A DNA stretch of 64,000 bases from Pseudomonas sp. ADAK13. GTDB lineage: Bacteria; Pseudomonadota; Gammaproteobacteria; Pseudomonadales; Pseudomonadaceae. The translations under genes and the position numbers were made by a program. Location: contig NZ_CP052860.1 of the NCBI RefSeq assembly GCF_012935715.1, forward strand, positions 2,232,001 through 2,296,000, in the 5' to 3' direction. The notes beneath the pieces are model-generated. The model did no database searches. It was not told the origin of the DNA and worked only from the letters and a program-made list of their open reading frames with translations. This document shows, piece by piece, positions 1 to 9,900 of this stretch. Every line of letters begins with the position of its first letter. Within the stretch, counting starts at the first letter, position 1.

Positions 1-41
1 ATGTGGAGAAGCTGTTCCACGTGGGCCTGAGCTTTTTCTGA
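1..41 (+). CDS. 3' end of an upstream gene, possibly trkA (partial)
   Basis: An open frame enters from the left edge and ends at the TGA at 39-41, with C-terminal residues VEKLFHVGLSFF. It is followed after 5 bases by the GGAG ribosome-binding site of the next gene. In Pseudomonas the potassium-uptake regulator gene trkA lies a little upstream of this locus, so it is the most likely identity, but 13 codons cannot prove it. The segment also contains a degenerate parS-like sequence (TGTTCCACGTGGGCCT) at 13-28. Confidence 0.4.
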   Translation, partial: VEKLFHVGLSFF

Positions 42-59
42 TCAGACGGAGTGACCGAC

Positions 60-368
60 ATGCTCGAATCCCTGGAAAAAATGCTCGCCAAGGGTGTGGA
101 TAACTCACTGCTGCGGTTTGGCTTGGGCAAGGGTTACCTTGACCTGAAGGACAACGCCAAAGCGGCGGAGCATTTGCAGAAATGTGTCGAGTTCGATCCG
201 AAGTATTCGGCAGCGTGGAAGCTGTTGGGTAAAGCGCAGTTGGGGCAGGGTGATCAGGCTGCGGCTCGGCTGGCATGGGAGCAGGGGATTACAGCGGCCC
301 AGGCCCATGGCGACAAACAGGCCGAAAAAGAAATGACGGTGTTCTTGAAGAAACTCGATCGCGTATAG
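60..368 (+). CDS. Small tetratricopeptide-repeat protein
   Basis: A 102-residue cytoplasmic protein with about two TPR helices pairs: a KGYLDLKDNAKAAEHLQKCV segment followed by SAAWKLLGKAQLGQGDQAAA, the usual A/L/G/Y spacing of TPR motifs. Such short TPR proteins are usually protein-protein adaptors; no specific partner can be inferred. A GTG at 51 would add three residues, but it directly abuts the GGAG at 47-50, whereas ATG60 sits 9 bases from it, so ATG60 is preferred. The gene is convergent with the acyltransferase gene, and a REP-like hairpin lies between them. Confidence 0.8.
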   Translation: MLESLEKMLAKGVDNSLLRFGLGKGYLDLKDNAKAAEHLQKCVEFDPKYSAAWKLLGKAQLGQGDQAAARLAWEQGITAAQAHGDKQAEKEMTVFLKKLDRV

Positions 369-377
369 GCACTGGCT

Positions 378-427
378 TTTGTAGTGAGCGAGCTTGCCTC
401 GCGCGGGGCAAGCCCGCTCACCACAAA
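378..427. repeat. REP-like inverted repeat between convergent genes
   Basis: TTTGTAGTGAGCGAGCTTGCC (378-398) faces GGCAAGCCCGCTCACCACAAA (407-427), an almost perfect 21-bp inverted repeat around a GC-rich loop. The sequence resembles the GAGCGGGCTTGCC type of dispersed palindrome common in fluorescent pseudomonads. Its place between two convergent stop codons suggests it also works as a bidirectional transcription terminator. Confidence 0.65.
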
Positions 428-448
428 AACATCAGAACAGCTTCAACA

Positions 449-1336
449 TCAGTACCACCGCGCCTCACCCGGCGGGCGTTTCTTGAAGCGCTTCATGCTC
501 CACATGTACTGGCTCGGGTAAGCGCCCACATACCGCTCCACCACCTTGCTCATCGCCGCGCATGACGTCGCGGTATCCGTGCTGTACATGTCTTCCGGCG
601 CCGCTTCCAGAATCACTTTGTAGCCCGAGCCATCCGGCAGCCGCAAAGCATGCAGGAACACCCCGACCGCCTTGTGCCCCGCCAACATGTTCGGCACGAA
701 CTTGCTGGTCAGCGCCTGGGTAGCAAAGAACGGCACGAATATCCCGGCCGATTCCGCAGGCTCAGGGTCGGCAGGAATGCCCACCTGGCCGCCTTTACGC
801 ACTTCCTTGATCACACTGAGGATGCCTTCCTTAGTGGACGCCGCCACGCGGTTACCCAACTGCACCCGTTGCTTGCGCAGCAAGTCATCCACCGCCTTGA
901 GCTTGGGCGGACGGTAGAAAATGATCGGTTTGCACTGGCTGCAATAGAAGTGGTTCAACACTTCCCAGTTGCCCAGGTGGCTGGTGATGCCCACCACGCC
1001 TTTACCCGAGGCAAGGGCTTCGTGCAGCACTTCCAGGCCTTCGACTTCGCGTACCAGGTCGATGGAGCGCTGGGCCGGCCAGATCCAGGCGCAGGCACTT
1101 TCGGTCAGGGACTTGCCGATGTCCATCAGGCTGCGTCCAACGAGGCGCTCGCGCTCGGCCGGGTCCATGTCCGGGAAGCATTTGGACAGGTTGATCCGCA
1201 CCGTCTCGCGGGAGCGGTTAGGGGTTTTCCACATGATCCAGCCAATTGCCGAACCGACCGCTTGCACCGCGCGCCAAGGCAGCAGGGCAAACAACCGAAG
1301 AGCGCCTACCAGCAAGGCGCCTTTAAACTTTTCCAC
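449..1336 (-). CDS. Lipid A biosynthesis acyltransferase (LpxL/HtrB family)
   Basis: A 295-residue late acyltransferase of lipid A synthesis that would transfer an acyl chain from acyl-ACP onto the lipid A precursor at the inner membrane. Residues 1-35 form a hydrophobic N-terminal anchor. The catalytic HX4E motif is visible as HLGNWE near residue 119, and an RPPK segment follows as in HtrB proteins. Length is normal for the family. The start is GTG at 1336 with AGGAG seven bases upstream. It corresponds in position to the htrB-type gene next to tag in other pseudomonads. Which lipid A position it acylates cannot be read from the sequence. Confidence 0.85.
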   Translation of the reverse strand: MEKFKGALLVGALRLFALLPWRAVQAVGSAIGWIMWKTPNRSRETVRINLSKCFPDMDPAERERLVGRSLMDIGKSLTESACAWIWPAQRSIDLVREVEGLEVLHEALASGKGVVGITSHLGNWEVLNHFYCSQCKPIIFYRPPKLKAVDDLLRKQRVQLGNRVAASTKEGILSVIKEVRKGGQVGIPADPEPAESAGIFVPFFATQALTSKFVPNMLAGHKAVGVFLHALRLPDGSGYKVILEAAPEDMYSTDTATSCAAMSKVVERYVGAYPSQYMWSMKRFKKRPPGEARWY

Positions 1337-1376
1337 AGGTCACTCCTGATCGTGTGTGGTGCGCAAAGCGCCCATT

Positions 1377-1934
1377 CTAACCGGCGTTGGCGAGGTCCGC
1401 GTAACGGTCGCAGTCCTGAGTGTGGTCCATGACCATCCCCGAGGCCTGCATGAACGCGTAGCAGATGGTCGGCCCGACGAACGTGAAGCCGGCTTTTTTC
1501 AGGGCTTTGCTCATGGCTTCAGCCTCCGGCGTAATGGCCGGGACCTGGCTGCGATCCTTGAAATGATTGACCTTGGGCGCGCCGCCCACAAACGACCAGA
1601 GCAACCCCACCGGGTCCTCCAGCGCCAGCCAGGCGGCGGCATTGCGCCGGGTGGCATTGAGTTTCAGGCGGTTACGCACGATGCCCGGATCGAGCATCAG
1701 CGCGTCGATCTCGGCGTCGCTCAGTCGGGCCAGACGCTGCGCATCAAAACCGAACAAGACCTTTCGATAATGCTCGCGTTTGCGTAAAACGGTGATCCAG
1801 GACAGGCCCGCCTGGAACCCTTCGAGCAAAAGCAACTCGAACAGTCCCTGCGCATCGCGCAGCGGCGTTCCCCACTCCTGATCGTGATAAGCCATGTACA
1901 GCGGATCTTCAGAACACCAAAAGCAGCGTGGCAT
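1377..1934 (-). CDS. tag: DNA-3-methyladenine glycosylase I
   Basis: A 185-residue base-excision repair enzyme that removes 3-methyladenine from alkylated DNA. It shows the TAG signatures: an N-terminal RCFWCSEDPLYMAYHDQEWG segment, EGFQAGLSWITVLRKRE, and the zinc-snap ligands Cys4, His17, His171 and Cys175. It aligns over its full length with the E. coli enzyme as I remember it. The open frame extends far upstream across glyQ, but the ATG at 1934 begins the conserved protein. It is divergent from glyQ, with an 81-base shared promoter region, and lies 40 bases before the acyltransferase gene on the same strand. Confidence 0.95.
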   Translation of the reverse strand: MPRCFWCSEDPLYMAYHDQEWGTPLRDAQGLFELLLLEGFQAGLSWITVLRKREHYRKVLFGFDAQRLARLSDAEIDALMLDPGIVRNRLKLNATRRNAAAWLALEDPVGLLWSFVGGAPKVNHFKDRSQVPAITPEAEAMSKALKKAGFTFVGPTICYAFMQASGMVMDHTQDCDRYADLANAG

Positions 1935-2015
1935 AAGGCTCCAGGGGATGGTGGCGCGGCCGAATCGGGTATACTCCCGCTCTTTAAATCGCAGCCCAAG
2001 TAACAGGTGAATTTC

Positions 2016-2969
2016 GTGAGCCAGCCTACGCCAGCCGTGCGTACCTTCCAAGACTTGATCCTCGCCCTCCAGCAATACTGGGCCGAGCAAGGTTGTGTGG
2101 TACTTCAGCCCTACGATATGGAAGTAGGCGCCGGCACTTTCCACACCGCTACCTTCCTGCGGGCCATCGGCCCGGAAACCTGGAACGCCGCTTATGTGCA
2201 GCCCAGTCGTCGCCCGACTGACGGCCGCTACGGCGAAAACCCGAACCGCCTGCAGCACTACTACCAGTTCCAGGTGGTGTTGAAGCCGAACCCGGACAAC
2301 TTCCAGGAGCTGTACCTCGGCTCGCTGAAACACGTCGGCCTGGACCCGCTGGTCCACGACATCCGTTTCGTCGAAGACAACTGGGAATCGCCAACCCTCG
2401 GCGCCTGGGGCCTGGGCTGGGAAGTCTGGCTCAACGGCATGGAAGTGACGCAGTTCACTTACTTCCAGCAAGCCGGTGGCATCGAGTGCTACCCGGTAAC
2501 CGGCGAGATCACCTACGGTCTCGAGCGCCTGGCCATGTACCTGCAAGGCGTGGATTCGGTCTACGACCTGGTGTGGGCTGACGGCCCGTTCGGCAAGGTC
2601 ACCTATGGCGACGTGTTCCACCAGAACGAAGTGGAGCAGTCCACCTACAACTTCGAACACGCCAACGTCGAGAAGCTGTTCGAACTGTTCGACTTCTATG
2701 AGAGCGAAGCCAAGCGCCTGATCGAACTGGATCAGCCGCTGCCGTTGCCGAGCTATGAAATGGTGTTGAAGGCATCCCACACCTTCAACCTGCTGGACGC
2801 CCGCCGTGCCATTTCGGTGACCGCGCGCCAGCAATACATCCTGCGTGTACGCACCCTGGCGCGTTCCGTCGCCCAAGCCTATCTGCTGGCGCGCGCCAAG
2901 CTGGGCTTCCCGATGGCAACCCCGGACCTGCGTGATGAAGTGTTGGCTAAGCTGGAGGCTGCACAATGA
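2016..2969 (+). CDS. glyQ: Glycine--tRNA ligase alpha subunit
   Basis: The 317-residue catalytic alpha chain of the bacterial alpha2beta2 glycyl-tRNA synthetase, which activates glycine and charges tRNA-Gly. The class II core is evident, with [20 protein letters not shown] and the motif 2-like [22 protein letters not shown] at 2007 is in frame, but GTG 2016 gives the [11 protein letters not shown] start typical of Pseudomonas GlyQ and has CAGGTGA as ribosome-binding site, so 2016 is preferred. The stop overlaps the glyS start (ATGA), which indicates translational coupling of the two subunits. Confidence 0.97.
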   Translation: MSQPTPAVRTFQDLILALQQYWAEQGCVVLQPYDMEVGAGTFHTATFLRAIGPETWNAAYVQPSRRPTDGRYGENPNRLQHYYQFQVVLKPNPDNFQELYLGSLKHVGLDPLVHDIRFVEDNWESPTLGAWGLGWEVWLNGMEVTQFTYFQQAGGIECYPVTGEITYGLERLAMYLQGVDSVYDLVWADGPFGKVTYGDVFHQNEVEQSTYNFEHANVEKLFELFDFYESEAKRLIELDQPLPLPSYEMVLKASHTFNLLDARRAISVTARQQYILRVRTLARSVAQAYLLARAKLGFPMATPDLRDEVLAKLEAAQ

Positions 2970-5020
2970 GTGCTCAAGATTTCCTGGTTGAACTGGGCAC
3001 CGAAGAGCTGCCACCCAAGGCACTCAACACCCTGGCCGACGCATTCCTGGCCGGTATCGAAAAAGGCCTGCAAACCGCTGGCCTGAAGTTCGCCGCAAAG
3101 AAGGTCTACGCCGCGCCACGTCGCCTGGCTGTGTTGCTCACCGCGCTGGAAACCCAGCAGCCGGACCGCAGCATCAACCTCGACGGCCCGCCACGCCAGG
3201 CCGCCTTCGACGCTGAAGGCAACCCGACTCAAGCCGCCCTTGGTTTCGCCAAGAAGTGTGGCGTCGAGCTGAGCGAGATCGACCAGAGCGGCCCGAAACT
3301 GCGTTTCAGCCAGGTCATCACCGGCAAGCCGACTGCCAGCCTGTTGCCGACCATCGTCGAAGATTCCCTGAACGACCTGCCTATTCCCAAGCGCATGCGC
3401 TGGGGTGCGCGCAAGGAAGAGTTCGTGCGTCCGACCCAATGGCTGGTGATGCTGCTCGGTGACCAGGTCATCGACTGCACCATCCTCGCCCAGAAGGCCG
3501 GCCGTGATTCCCGTGGCCACCGCTTCCACCATCCTGAAGCGGTGCGCATCACCTCGCCCGCCAACTACCTCAATGACCTGCGCGCAGCCTACGTGCTGGC
3601 AGATGCCAATGAGCGTCGCGAGCTGATCAGCAAGCGCACCGAAGAGCTGGCACGCCTGCAGGAAGGCACCGCCATCGTGCCGCCAAGCCTGCTGGACGAA
3701 GTGACTGCCTTGGTTGAGTGGCCAGTGCCGCTGGTGTGCTCGTTCGAAGAGCGTTTCCTCGACGTGCCGCAAGAAGCGCTGATTACCACCATGCAGGACA
3801 ACCAGAAGTATTTCTGCCTGCTGGACGTGGACGGCAAGTTGCTGCCGCGCTTCATCACCGTGGCCAACATCGAAAGCAAGGACCCGCAGCAGATCATCGC
3901 CGGTAACGAGAAAGTCGTTCGCCCGCGCCTGACTGACGCCGAGTTCTTCTTCAAGCAAGACAAGAAGCAGAAGCTCGAAGACTTCAACCTGCGCCTGCAA
4001 AACGTGGTGTTCCAGGAAAAACTCGGCAGCGTCTACGACAAGGCTGTGCGGGTTTCCAAGCTGGCGGCCTACATTGCGCCACGCATTGGTGGCGACGCCG
4101 CCTGGGCTGCGCGTGCCGGTCTGCTGTCCAAGTGCGACCTGGCCACCGAGATGGTCGGCGAGTTCCCGGAAATGCAAGGCGTTGCCGGTTACTACTACGC
4201 CCTCAATGATGGCGAGCCGCAAGACGTTGCCCTGGCGCTGAACGAGCAGTACATGCCGCGCGGTGCTGGCGCCGAGTTGCCGACCACCCTCACCGGTGCG
4301 GCCGTGGCCATCGCGGACAAGCTGGATACCCTCGTCGGCATCTTCGGTATCGGCATGTTGCCTACCGGCAGCAAAGACCCGTATGCCCTGCGCCGTGCGG
4401 CCCTGGGCGTGCTGCGCATCCTGATCGACAAAAAGCTCGACCTCGACCTGACCCAGGCCGTGGTGTTTGCTGTCGGCCAGTTCGGTGCCAAGGTCAAGCA
4501 AGCAGGCCTGGCCGAGCAAGTACTGGAGTTCGTGTTCGATCGCCTGCGTGCGCGTTACGAAGACGAAGGCGTGGACGTGTCGGTGTACCTGTCGGTGCGT
4601 GCCCTGCAACCGGGTTCGGCGCTGGACTTCGACCAACGCGTACAGGCCGTTCAAGCCTTCCGCAAGCTGCCGGAAGCCGATGCACTGGCCGCCGTGAACA
4701 AGCGTGTGTCGAACCTGCTGAGCAAGGCCGACAACCTCGGCAATGCCGAAGTCGACCCAGGCCTGTTCGCCGATGCCAAGGAGTTCTCGCTGAACTCGGC
4801 CATCGCCAAGGCAGAAAATGCTGTGAAACCGCTGATCGCCGAACGCAACTACGCCGAAGCACTGGCGCGCCTGGCCACCTTGCGTGAGCCGGTGGATGCG
4901 TTCTTCGAAGCGGTGATGATCAATGCCGAAGACGCGGGCGTGCGGAAAAACCGCTACGCCATGCTGGCGCGTCTGCGTGGCCTGTTCATCAATATCGCTG
5001 ACATTTCCGTACTGGGCTGA
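2966..5020 (+). CDS. glyS: Glycine--tRNA ligase beta subunit
   Basis: The 684-residue beta chain of glycyl-tRNA synthetase, which carries the tRNA-binding parts and completes the alpha2beta2 enzyme. The N-terminal [15 protein letters not shown], the central [11 protein letters not shown] and the HD-like region around [20 protein letters not shown] are characteristic, and the C-terminal DALR-type anticodon-binding domain ends in [24 protein letters not shown]. The length is standard. It overlaps glyQ by four bases and is followed two bases later by gmhB, so the three genes probably form one transcript. Confidence 0.97.
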   Translation: MSAQDFLVELGTEELPPKALNTLADAFLAGIEKGLQTAGLKFAAKKVYAAPRRLAVLLTALETQQPDRSINLDGPPRQAAFDAEGNPTQAALGFAKKCGVELSEIDQSGPKLRFSQVITGKPTASLLPTIVEDSLNDLPIPKRMRWGARKEEFVRPTQWLVMLLGDQVIDCTILAQKAGRDSRGHRFHHPEAVRITSPANYLNDLRAAYVLADANERRELISKRTEELARLQEGTAIVPPSLLDEVTALVEWPVPLVCSFEERFLDVPQEALITTMQDNQKYFCLLDVDGKLLPRFITVANIESKDPQQIIAGNEKVVRPRLTDAEFFFKQDKKQKLEDFNLRLQNVVFQEKLGSVYDKAVRVSKLAAYIAPRIGGDAAWAARAGLLSKCDLATEMVGEFPEMQGVAGYYYALNDGEPQDVALALNEQYMPRGAGAELPTTLTGAAVAIADKLDTLVGIFGIGMLPTGSKDPYALRRAALGVLRILIDKKLDLDLTQAVVFAVGQFGAKVKQAGLAEQVLEFVFDRLRARYEDEGVDVSVYLSVRALQPGSALDFDQRVQAVQAFRKLPEADALAAVNKRVSNLLSKADNLGNAEVDPGLFADAKEFSLNSAIAKAENAVKPLIAERNYAEALARLATLREPVDAFFEAVMINAEDAGVRKNRYAMLARLRGLFINIADISVLG

Positions 5021-5022
5021 TC

Positions 5023-5559
5023 ATGTTCAAACTGCTGATTCTCGATCGGGACGGAGTGATCAATTACGACTCCGACGCTTACATCAAATCGGTGGCGGAA
5101 TGGATTCCGTTACCCGGCTCGATCGAGGCCATCGCGCAGTTGAGCAAAGCGGGCTGGACGGTGGCCATCGCCACCAACCAGTCCGGCATCGCCCGCGGCT
5201 ACTACGACATCGCCACCCTCGACGCCATGCACGCGCGCCTGCGCACGCTGGTGGCCGAGCAGGGCGGTGAAGTAGGGCTGGTGGTGTATTGCCCCCACGG
5301 CCCGGATGAAGGCTGCGATTGCCGCAAGCCCAAACCGGGTATGCTTAAAACTATTGCTGAACATTACAACGTGCCATTGGCTGGGCTATGGTTTGTCGGG
5401 GACAGCCTCGGTGACCTGGAAGCCGCCAAAGCCGTCGACTCTCAGCCAGTTTTGGTAAAAACCGGGAAAGGCGAAAAGACCCAGGCTAAAACCCTGCCGG
5501 TAGGCACCTTGATTTTTGACGATCTGGCGGCGGTTGCCGCAGAACTTATCAACAACTAG
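5023..5559 (+). CDS. gmhB: D-glycero-beta-D-manno-heptose 1,7-bisphosphate 7-phosphatase
   Basis: A 178-residue HAD-superfamily phosphatase that removes the 7-phosphate of heptose bisphosphate during ADP-heptose synthesis for the LPS inner core. Motif I is LDRDGVIN, motif II falls at ATNQSGIARG, and the C-x-H...C-x-C zinc site CPHGPDEGCDCRKPKPGM is the hallmark of GmhB. Motif IV is VGDSLGDLEAA. It starts two bases after glyS, so it is co-transcribed, and plsC follows 84 bases downstream on the same strand. Confidence 0.93.
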   Translation: MFKLLILDRDGVINYDSDAYIKSVAEWIPLPGSIEAIAQLSKAGWTVAIATNQSGIARGYYDIATLDAMHARLRTLVAEQGGEVGLVVYCPHGPDEGCDCRKPKPGMLKTIAEHYNVPLAGLWFVGDSLGDLEAAKAVDSQPVLVKTGKGEKTQAKTLPVGTLIFDDLAAVAAELINN

Positions 5560-5643
5560 CAGCCCTTCTGACTTCCTGACCAAGGACTGTTCGGGAGCGC
5601 GCTTTTAACAGGCGGGCGTTGTCCCGCAACGGTAAATGCCGCC

Positions 5644-6414
5644 ATGTCGATTTTGCAGGCCATCAGAACCTTCTTCTTTTACCTGCTGCTGGGCACCAGT
5701 TCTTTTCTCTGGTGCACCCTGAGCTTTTTTATCGCGCCTTTTCTGCCGTTCAAGGCGCGCTATCGTTTCATCAACGTCTTTTGGTGTAACTGCGCGTTGT
5801 GGTTGACCAAGGTGTTCCTGAACATCCGTTTCGAGATCAAGGGCGCCGAAAACGTCCCGGACCAGCCTTGCGTGATTCTGTCGAACCACCAGAGCACCTG
5901 GGAGACCTTCTTCCTGTCTGCGTACTTCTCGCCCCTGAGCCAGGTGCTCAAGCGCGAGCTGCTGTACGTGCCGTTCTTTGGCTGGGCCATGGCCATGCTG
6001 CGACCGATCGCCATCGACCGCGACAACCCCAAGGCTGCGCTCAAGCATGTGGCGAAGAAAGGCGACGAGCTGCTCAAGGATGGCGTCTGGGTGCTGATCT
6101 TCCCGGAAGGTACGCGGGTGCCCTACGGCACTGTGGGCAAGTTCTCACGCGGCGGTACGGCCTTGGCGGTGAACGCCGGCCTGCCGGTGCTGCCGATTGC
6201 CCACAACGCCGGCAAATTCTGGCCAAAGACGGGCTGGGCCAAGCGTGAAGGCACCATCACCGTGGTCATTGGCGAACCGATGTATGCCGAAGGCGAAGGC
6301 CCACGCGCGATTGCAGCGCTGAACGACCGTGCCCAGGCATGGAATGAAGCGCAACAACGGGCCATGGGTTCACTGCCGCCGGAGCCGGTTGTGGTCGACA
6401 CGCCGGTGATTTGA
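5644..6414 (+). CDS. plsC: 1-acyl-sn-glycerol-3-phosphate acyltransferase
   Basis: A 256-residue membrane acyltransferase that converts lysophosphatidic acid to phosphatidic acid in phospholipid synthesis. Residues 5-40 are strongly hydrophobic (IRTFFFYLLLGTSSFLWC and following), giving one or two membrane helices. The catalytic NHQSTWE (HX4E) block near residue 82 and the substrate-binding FPEGTR block near residue 155 are both present. The position next to gmhB and glyS matches the lptA/plsC gene of other pseudomonads. A perfect terminator lies about 130 bases after the stop. Confidence 0.92.
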   Translation: MSILQAIRTFFFYLLLGTSSFLWCTLSFFIAPFLPFKARYRFINVFWCNCALWLTKVFLNIRFEIKGAENVPDQPCVILSNHQSTWETFFLSAYFSPLSQVLKRELLYVPFFGWAMAMLRPIAIDRDNPKAALKHVAKKGDELLKDGVWVLIFPEGTRVPYGTVGKFSRGGTALAVNAGLPVLPIAHNAGKFWPKTGWAKREGTITVVIGEPMYAEGEGPRAIAALNDRAQAWNEAQQRAMGSLPPEPVVVDTPVI

Positions 6415-6542
6415 GTTTCTGTGGATAACCTGTGTACGGTTTGTTGGCGAATTACGCTTTTTGGTTCATAGGCATCTGATTTACTTACATATTTCCCAAG
6501 CTCATAAAACAGCGGAAAAGGTGCATAAGTTTTTTCCGCATT

Positions 6543-6571
6543 AAAAAACCGGTCCTTGAGACCGGTTTTTT
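6543..6571. terminator. Bidirectional rho-independent terminator
   Basis: A perfect 12-bp stem (AAAAAACCGGTC at 6543-6554 with GACCGGTTTTTT at 6560-6571) around a 5-base loop. A-runs and T-runs on the two sides let it serve both plsC (plus strand) and the convergent histidine kinase gene (minus strand). Confidence 0.9.
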
Positions 6572-6594
6572 ATGCACAGGTAAAAAGCCGCGGT

Positions 6595-8886
6595 TCACTC
6601 GCTCCACAACGGCAGTTGAAGGATGAAGGTCGTACCTTTGTCCACCACACTTTCGCAGCCAATCCGCCCACCATGGCGATCCACGACGGCCTTGACCATG
6701 GTCAGCCCCAATCCCAATCCCTCACTGCCCTGAGCTGACGCGAAGCGCCGATATTGGCCAAAGAGTTCGGGCAGGTCCTGCGGCGCGATGCCTCGGCCCT
6801 GGTCGCTGATACGGCATTCCAACCGGTCTTCACTGCGGGTCAGGCTCAATCTGACGGTGGTACCCGAGGGGCTGTATTTGACCGCGTTTTCCAACAGGTT
6901 GAACAAGGCACGGGTGAGCAGCGATTGATCCGCCCAGACCATCTCGTCGCCGTCTTCATCCAGGTCGTGGACCAACTGTATGCCTTTCAACTGGGCATGC
7001 ACCGCCACTTGATCAAAGGCATCCAGCACCAGCATGGCAAACAGGCTGGGTTGGAATTGGTAGCCATCAGATTCGGCTTTCGCCAGTTGCACGAAGGATT
7101 CGGTGAGGTTCAAGGCACGACGGACTTGTTGCTCGATCTGGGTAAATATTGGCGCGGCGCTGTCCTGGACATCCAACAAGGCGAGGATCGCCGAATGCGG
7201 CGCACGCAGGTCATGGGACAGAAAGCGCAGCAGGGTTTCCCGTTGCTGCTGTGCGTCGCGCTCAATGCTCAGGTCTGTGAGGCTTAGCAGCCAGCCCAGA
7301 GCCACGTCACCGTCTGCCGGTAGCAGTGGGGCCAGGTCGAGGCGTAGGCTGCGATTCAGGGTGTCACGAAACTCGACGATGTCCAGCGCCGACAGGGCAG
7401 GGCGAACGCCATTCTGCAGCGGTGGATAACCCAACGCCGCAAGCTGCTCCAACAGGTTTTCAGCCGCCAGTTCTCTGCCGAACACATCACGCGCGATCCG
7501 GTTGGCCAGCAGGATATTGCCCTTGGGGTCGGTAATCAGGGTCGCTACCGGCAAGCACTCCAGGCCATCCGCCATAAAGCGCCGGGTGTCCCGGGTACGG
7601 CTGACCGCCTGTTCCAGGGCAAAGATCCGTCCCTGCAATACATCGCCCTGGCTGGCGGGCGCTCTACGGCGCTCCGGGAGCACTTTGGGTTCGTTGTCCA
7701 GGCGTGCCAGCTCCCAGCCGAAGTAGGCCAGGATCACGCTCAGGCGCCGCCAGTTCCAGATCAGGTAACTGAGCAGCATGCCGATCAGGCACGCCGCCGG
7801 TGACCACCAATGGCCCAGGCGCAGCAGGCCCCATGAACCGAGGAGTGCGGCCCCCATGCAACCGAGGGTCAGCCACAGGGCATAACGCGGGCGAAACAAC
7901 AGCAAGCCCAATAGCAGCGCGACCATCGCAGTGGCCAGCAGCGTCGCCCTCCATGCGGGCAGGTCAACGATGCTGCGCCCTTGCAGCAAGCCGTTGAGGA
8001 TATTGGCCTGGATCTCCACACCCGGCGTGGTGCCGACGCTGGCCGACAGCGGCGTAACATAACGGTCGCCCATGCCCGGCGCAGTGGCGCCGATCAGGAT
8101 CAAGCGGTTGCGCAGCAACTCCGGCGGCACGTCACCGCGTAATACGCTGATATACGGCACGCTGGGAAAACCGGCATGGCTCGCGATGAAAGGTATTCGA
8201 ATGGCATTTTCCCGCTGCCAGTGGGTGCTGTCCGACGGACCAGGCGCCCCCGGCATTACGGATTGCTGGCCGCTCAGTTCAAACGCCAACCAGGCCAGTT
8301 GGGGTGCCATATTGCCGGGCGGGCCTTCACGCAAATACAGGCTTCGAACGATACCGTCGCTGTCTGCCTCAACGTTGATATGGCCAACACTCCTGGCGCA
8401 ATCACGCAGGGGTAGCACGGGCAGTATTTGTGCAACCGGTTGGCCGTAGCGGGGCGTGCCTTCGCGAATCAAGGGCAGCAGGACAGTGCCAGCGTTGCAC
8501 ATGGCCTCGGCCAGCCTTAAGTCATTGGCCGGTTCCCGGGCGGGCTCACTGAAGATCACATCGAACAGAATGCCCGCAGGCTTGGCGGCACTTAGCCGAT
8601 CCAGCAGGTCGGCATGGACGCGCCGGGACCACGGCCATTGGCCGAGTTCTTTCAGGCTCCGGTCATCGATCGTCACCAGCAGGATGCGCGGATCCACCGG
8701 CAACGGCGCCAAGCGCCGAAGGCTGTCATACAGCAGATTATTGAGGGCCAGGCCCGGGCTCAGTGACAAAAAGGCTGTGATGGGCAGCAGCAACAGGCTG
8801 ACCCAAAGCCATTCGCGTACCAGGCCATTGAACAGCCGCTGCGCCTGAGTCGGTTGGCGCTTTTCAGCCCTGCGCCACAGCCTCAC
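6595..8886 (-). CDS. CHASE2-domain sensor histidine kinase
   Basis: A 763-residue inner-membrane sensor kinase. One helix lies near residues 30-48, then a periplasmic CHASE2 sensory domain (about 50-300), then about three closely spaced helices (about 312-385), a PAS-like region (about 440-545), and the kinase core. The phosphoacceptor H-box is FLSHDLRAPHS with His558; the N-box is NLLENAVKYSP near 663-673; G-boxes are ISDQGRGIAP and EGLGLGLTMVK. The gene follows the FecR-domain gene after 18 bases, so the two form an operon, and the OmpR-type regulator encoded divergently upstream is the obvious partner. The signal sensed is unknown. Confidence 0.88.
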   Translation of the reverse strand: MRLWRRAEKRQPTQAQRLFNGLVREWLWVSLLLLPITAFLSLSPGLALNNLLYDSLRRLAPLPVDPRILLVTIDDRSLKELGQWPWSRRVHADLLDRLSAAKPAGILFDVIFSEPAREPANDLRLAEAMCNAGTVLLPLIREGTPRYGQPVAQILPVLPLRDCARSVGHINVEADSDGIVRSLYLREGPPGNMAPQLAWLAFELSGQQSVMPGAPGPSDSTHWQRENAIRIPFIASHAGFPSVPYISVLRGDVPPELLRNRLILIGATAPGMGDRYVTPLSASVGTTPGVEIQANILNGLLQGRSIVDLPAWRATLLATAMVALLLGLLLFRPRYALWLTLGCMGAALLGSWGLLRLGHWWSPAACLIGMLLSYLIWNWRRLSVILAYFGWELARLDNEPKVLPERRRAPASQGDVLQGRIFALEQAVSRTRDTRRFMADGLECLPVATLITDPKGNILLANRIARDVFGRELAAENLLEQLAALGYPPLQNGVRPALSALDIVEFRDTLNRSLRLDLAPLLPADGDVALGWLLSLTDLSIERDAQQQRETLLRFLSHDLRAPHSAILALLDVQDSAAPIFTQIEQQVRRALNLTESFVQLAKAESDGYQFQPSLFAMLVLDAFDQVAVHAQLKGIQLVHDLDEDGDEMVWADQSLLTRALFNLLENAVKYSPSGTTVRLSLTRSEDRLECRISDQGRGIAPQDLPELFGQYRRFASAQGSEGLGLGLTMVKAVVDRHGGRIGCESVVDKGTTFILQLPLWSE

Positions 8887-8904
8887 CAGTGCGCTTCCGA
8901 AGCG

Positions 8905-9900
8905 CTACTGCACACGCGTCGCGGGCGGGTAATAGAAGATGTCATAGACGCCGGTTTCTCCCTCCAGCCCATGTTCATCATAGGCCGACAAACGTACGTG
9001 ATAGAACGATGCTTTCAGCCCAGTGAAGCGCATTTGTGGCGTGTCGGAGAAGTTTTCCTGCTTGATGTTCAGGAACTCCTTATCGGTCGCGACCTGGGCC
9101 CTGTAACGTTGGGCACCGGCCAAGGGACGCAGGAACAGGGTCCATACCGGCGCATCGCCCTTCTGGCCGTCCTGGCCGACCAACCGTGGTGCATTAAGCA
9201 GTTCCACGGGTTTGAGTTCGCCCTGCTTCTTGAACGCCAGCCCCTGTCGCGCGCCGACTTTCACTTCGCCAGCAACCGGCCCGGTTATAGCCTTCTTCTT
9301 GATGGGCCGTGGGGTCGGCGGAGCGTCATCACGATTGACCGCCACTTGCCCATTGAGCACTTCCACCAGCGATTGTTCGCCATCGTTGCGCACACGGAAA
9401 TGCGTGCCGCGCACACCCAGGACGCCTACCGGGGTCATGATCTGGAAACGGTCATAGTCGCTGGCACGCTTGATCACGTACGCCTCGACCTGACCTTCTT
9501 CAAGGATCACCTGGGGAATGGATTGTTCTTCGACCAGGTGCAATCGGACCTGGGAACTGGATGGCAAGACGATCCGCGAACCGTCCCCCAGCAACAGGCT
9601 GACAAACGCGCCCGGTGAGGTTTTCACGCTCTCTTGTTCATCGATGACCATACCTTCTTCCAGGTCGGTGGACACGCCCTTGGCATCCAGCTTCCAGGCT
9701 TCGCCGGTCAGGTGCTGCACCACCGCCGGCAGAGGCTGCGCGCGGCACATCTGCTTGTCATCGATATAGGGTGCGCGGGGAGGGGCGGGACGCGCCAAGG
9801 CCGGCAGACTCACTACGCCAAGCGTAACGATCAAGCCAGAACCCAACAGGGTAGAAACGGCAAAGCGGAGTCGGCAGGGGAAAAAGGTCATGGCGCTCAT
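8905..9900 (-). CDS. Exported FecR-domain protein
   Basis: About 331 residues. An N-terminal basic stretch and a hydrophobic segment (AVSTLLGSGLIVTLGVVSLPALA) form a signal peptide. A FecR domain follows (TSPGAFVSLLLGDGSRIVLP ... TPVGVLGVRGTHFRVR ... EVLNGQVAVN), and the C-terminal region looks fibronectin-like (RAQVATDKEFLNIKQ ... GLKASFYHVRLSAYDEHGL). Unlike the FecR anti-sigma factor at 24.7 kb it has no cytoplasmic sigma-binding domain, so it is not a classical iron-signalling FecR. It precedes the CHASE2 kinase in one operon and may act as the periplasmic partner of that sensor; this is inference. A TTG at 9903 and an ATG at 9888 are alternative starts. Confidence 0.8.
   Translation of the reverse strand: MSAMTFFPCRLRFAVSTLLGSGLIVTLGVVSLPALARPAPPRAPYIDDKQMCRAQPLPAVVQHLTGEAWKLDAKGVSTDLEEGMVIDEQESVKTSPGAFVSLLLGDGSRIVLPSSSQVRLHLVEEQSIPQVILEEGQVEAYVIKRASDYDRFQIMTPVGVLGVRGTHFRVRNDGEQSLVEVLNGQVAVNRDDAPPTPRPIKKKAITGPVAGEVKVGARQGLAFKKQGELKPVELLNAPRLVGQDGQKGDAPVWTLFLRPLAGAQRYRAQVATDKEFLNIKQENFSDTPQMRFTGLKASFYHVRLSAYDEHGLEGETGVYDIFYYPPATRVQ

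Noticed and set aside
13..28. TGTTCCACGTGGGCCT as a parS site
   Set aside because: Only the left half and centre match the palindrome; the right half has three mismatches. It may be a weak site, but is not listed as a feature.
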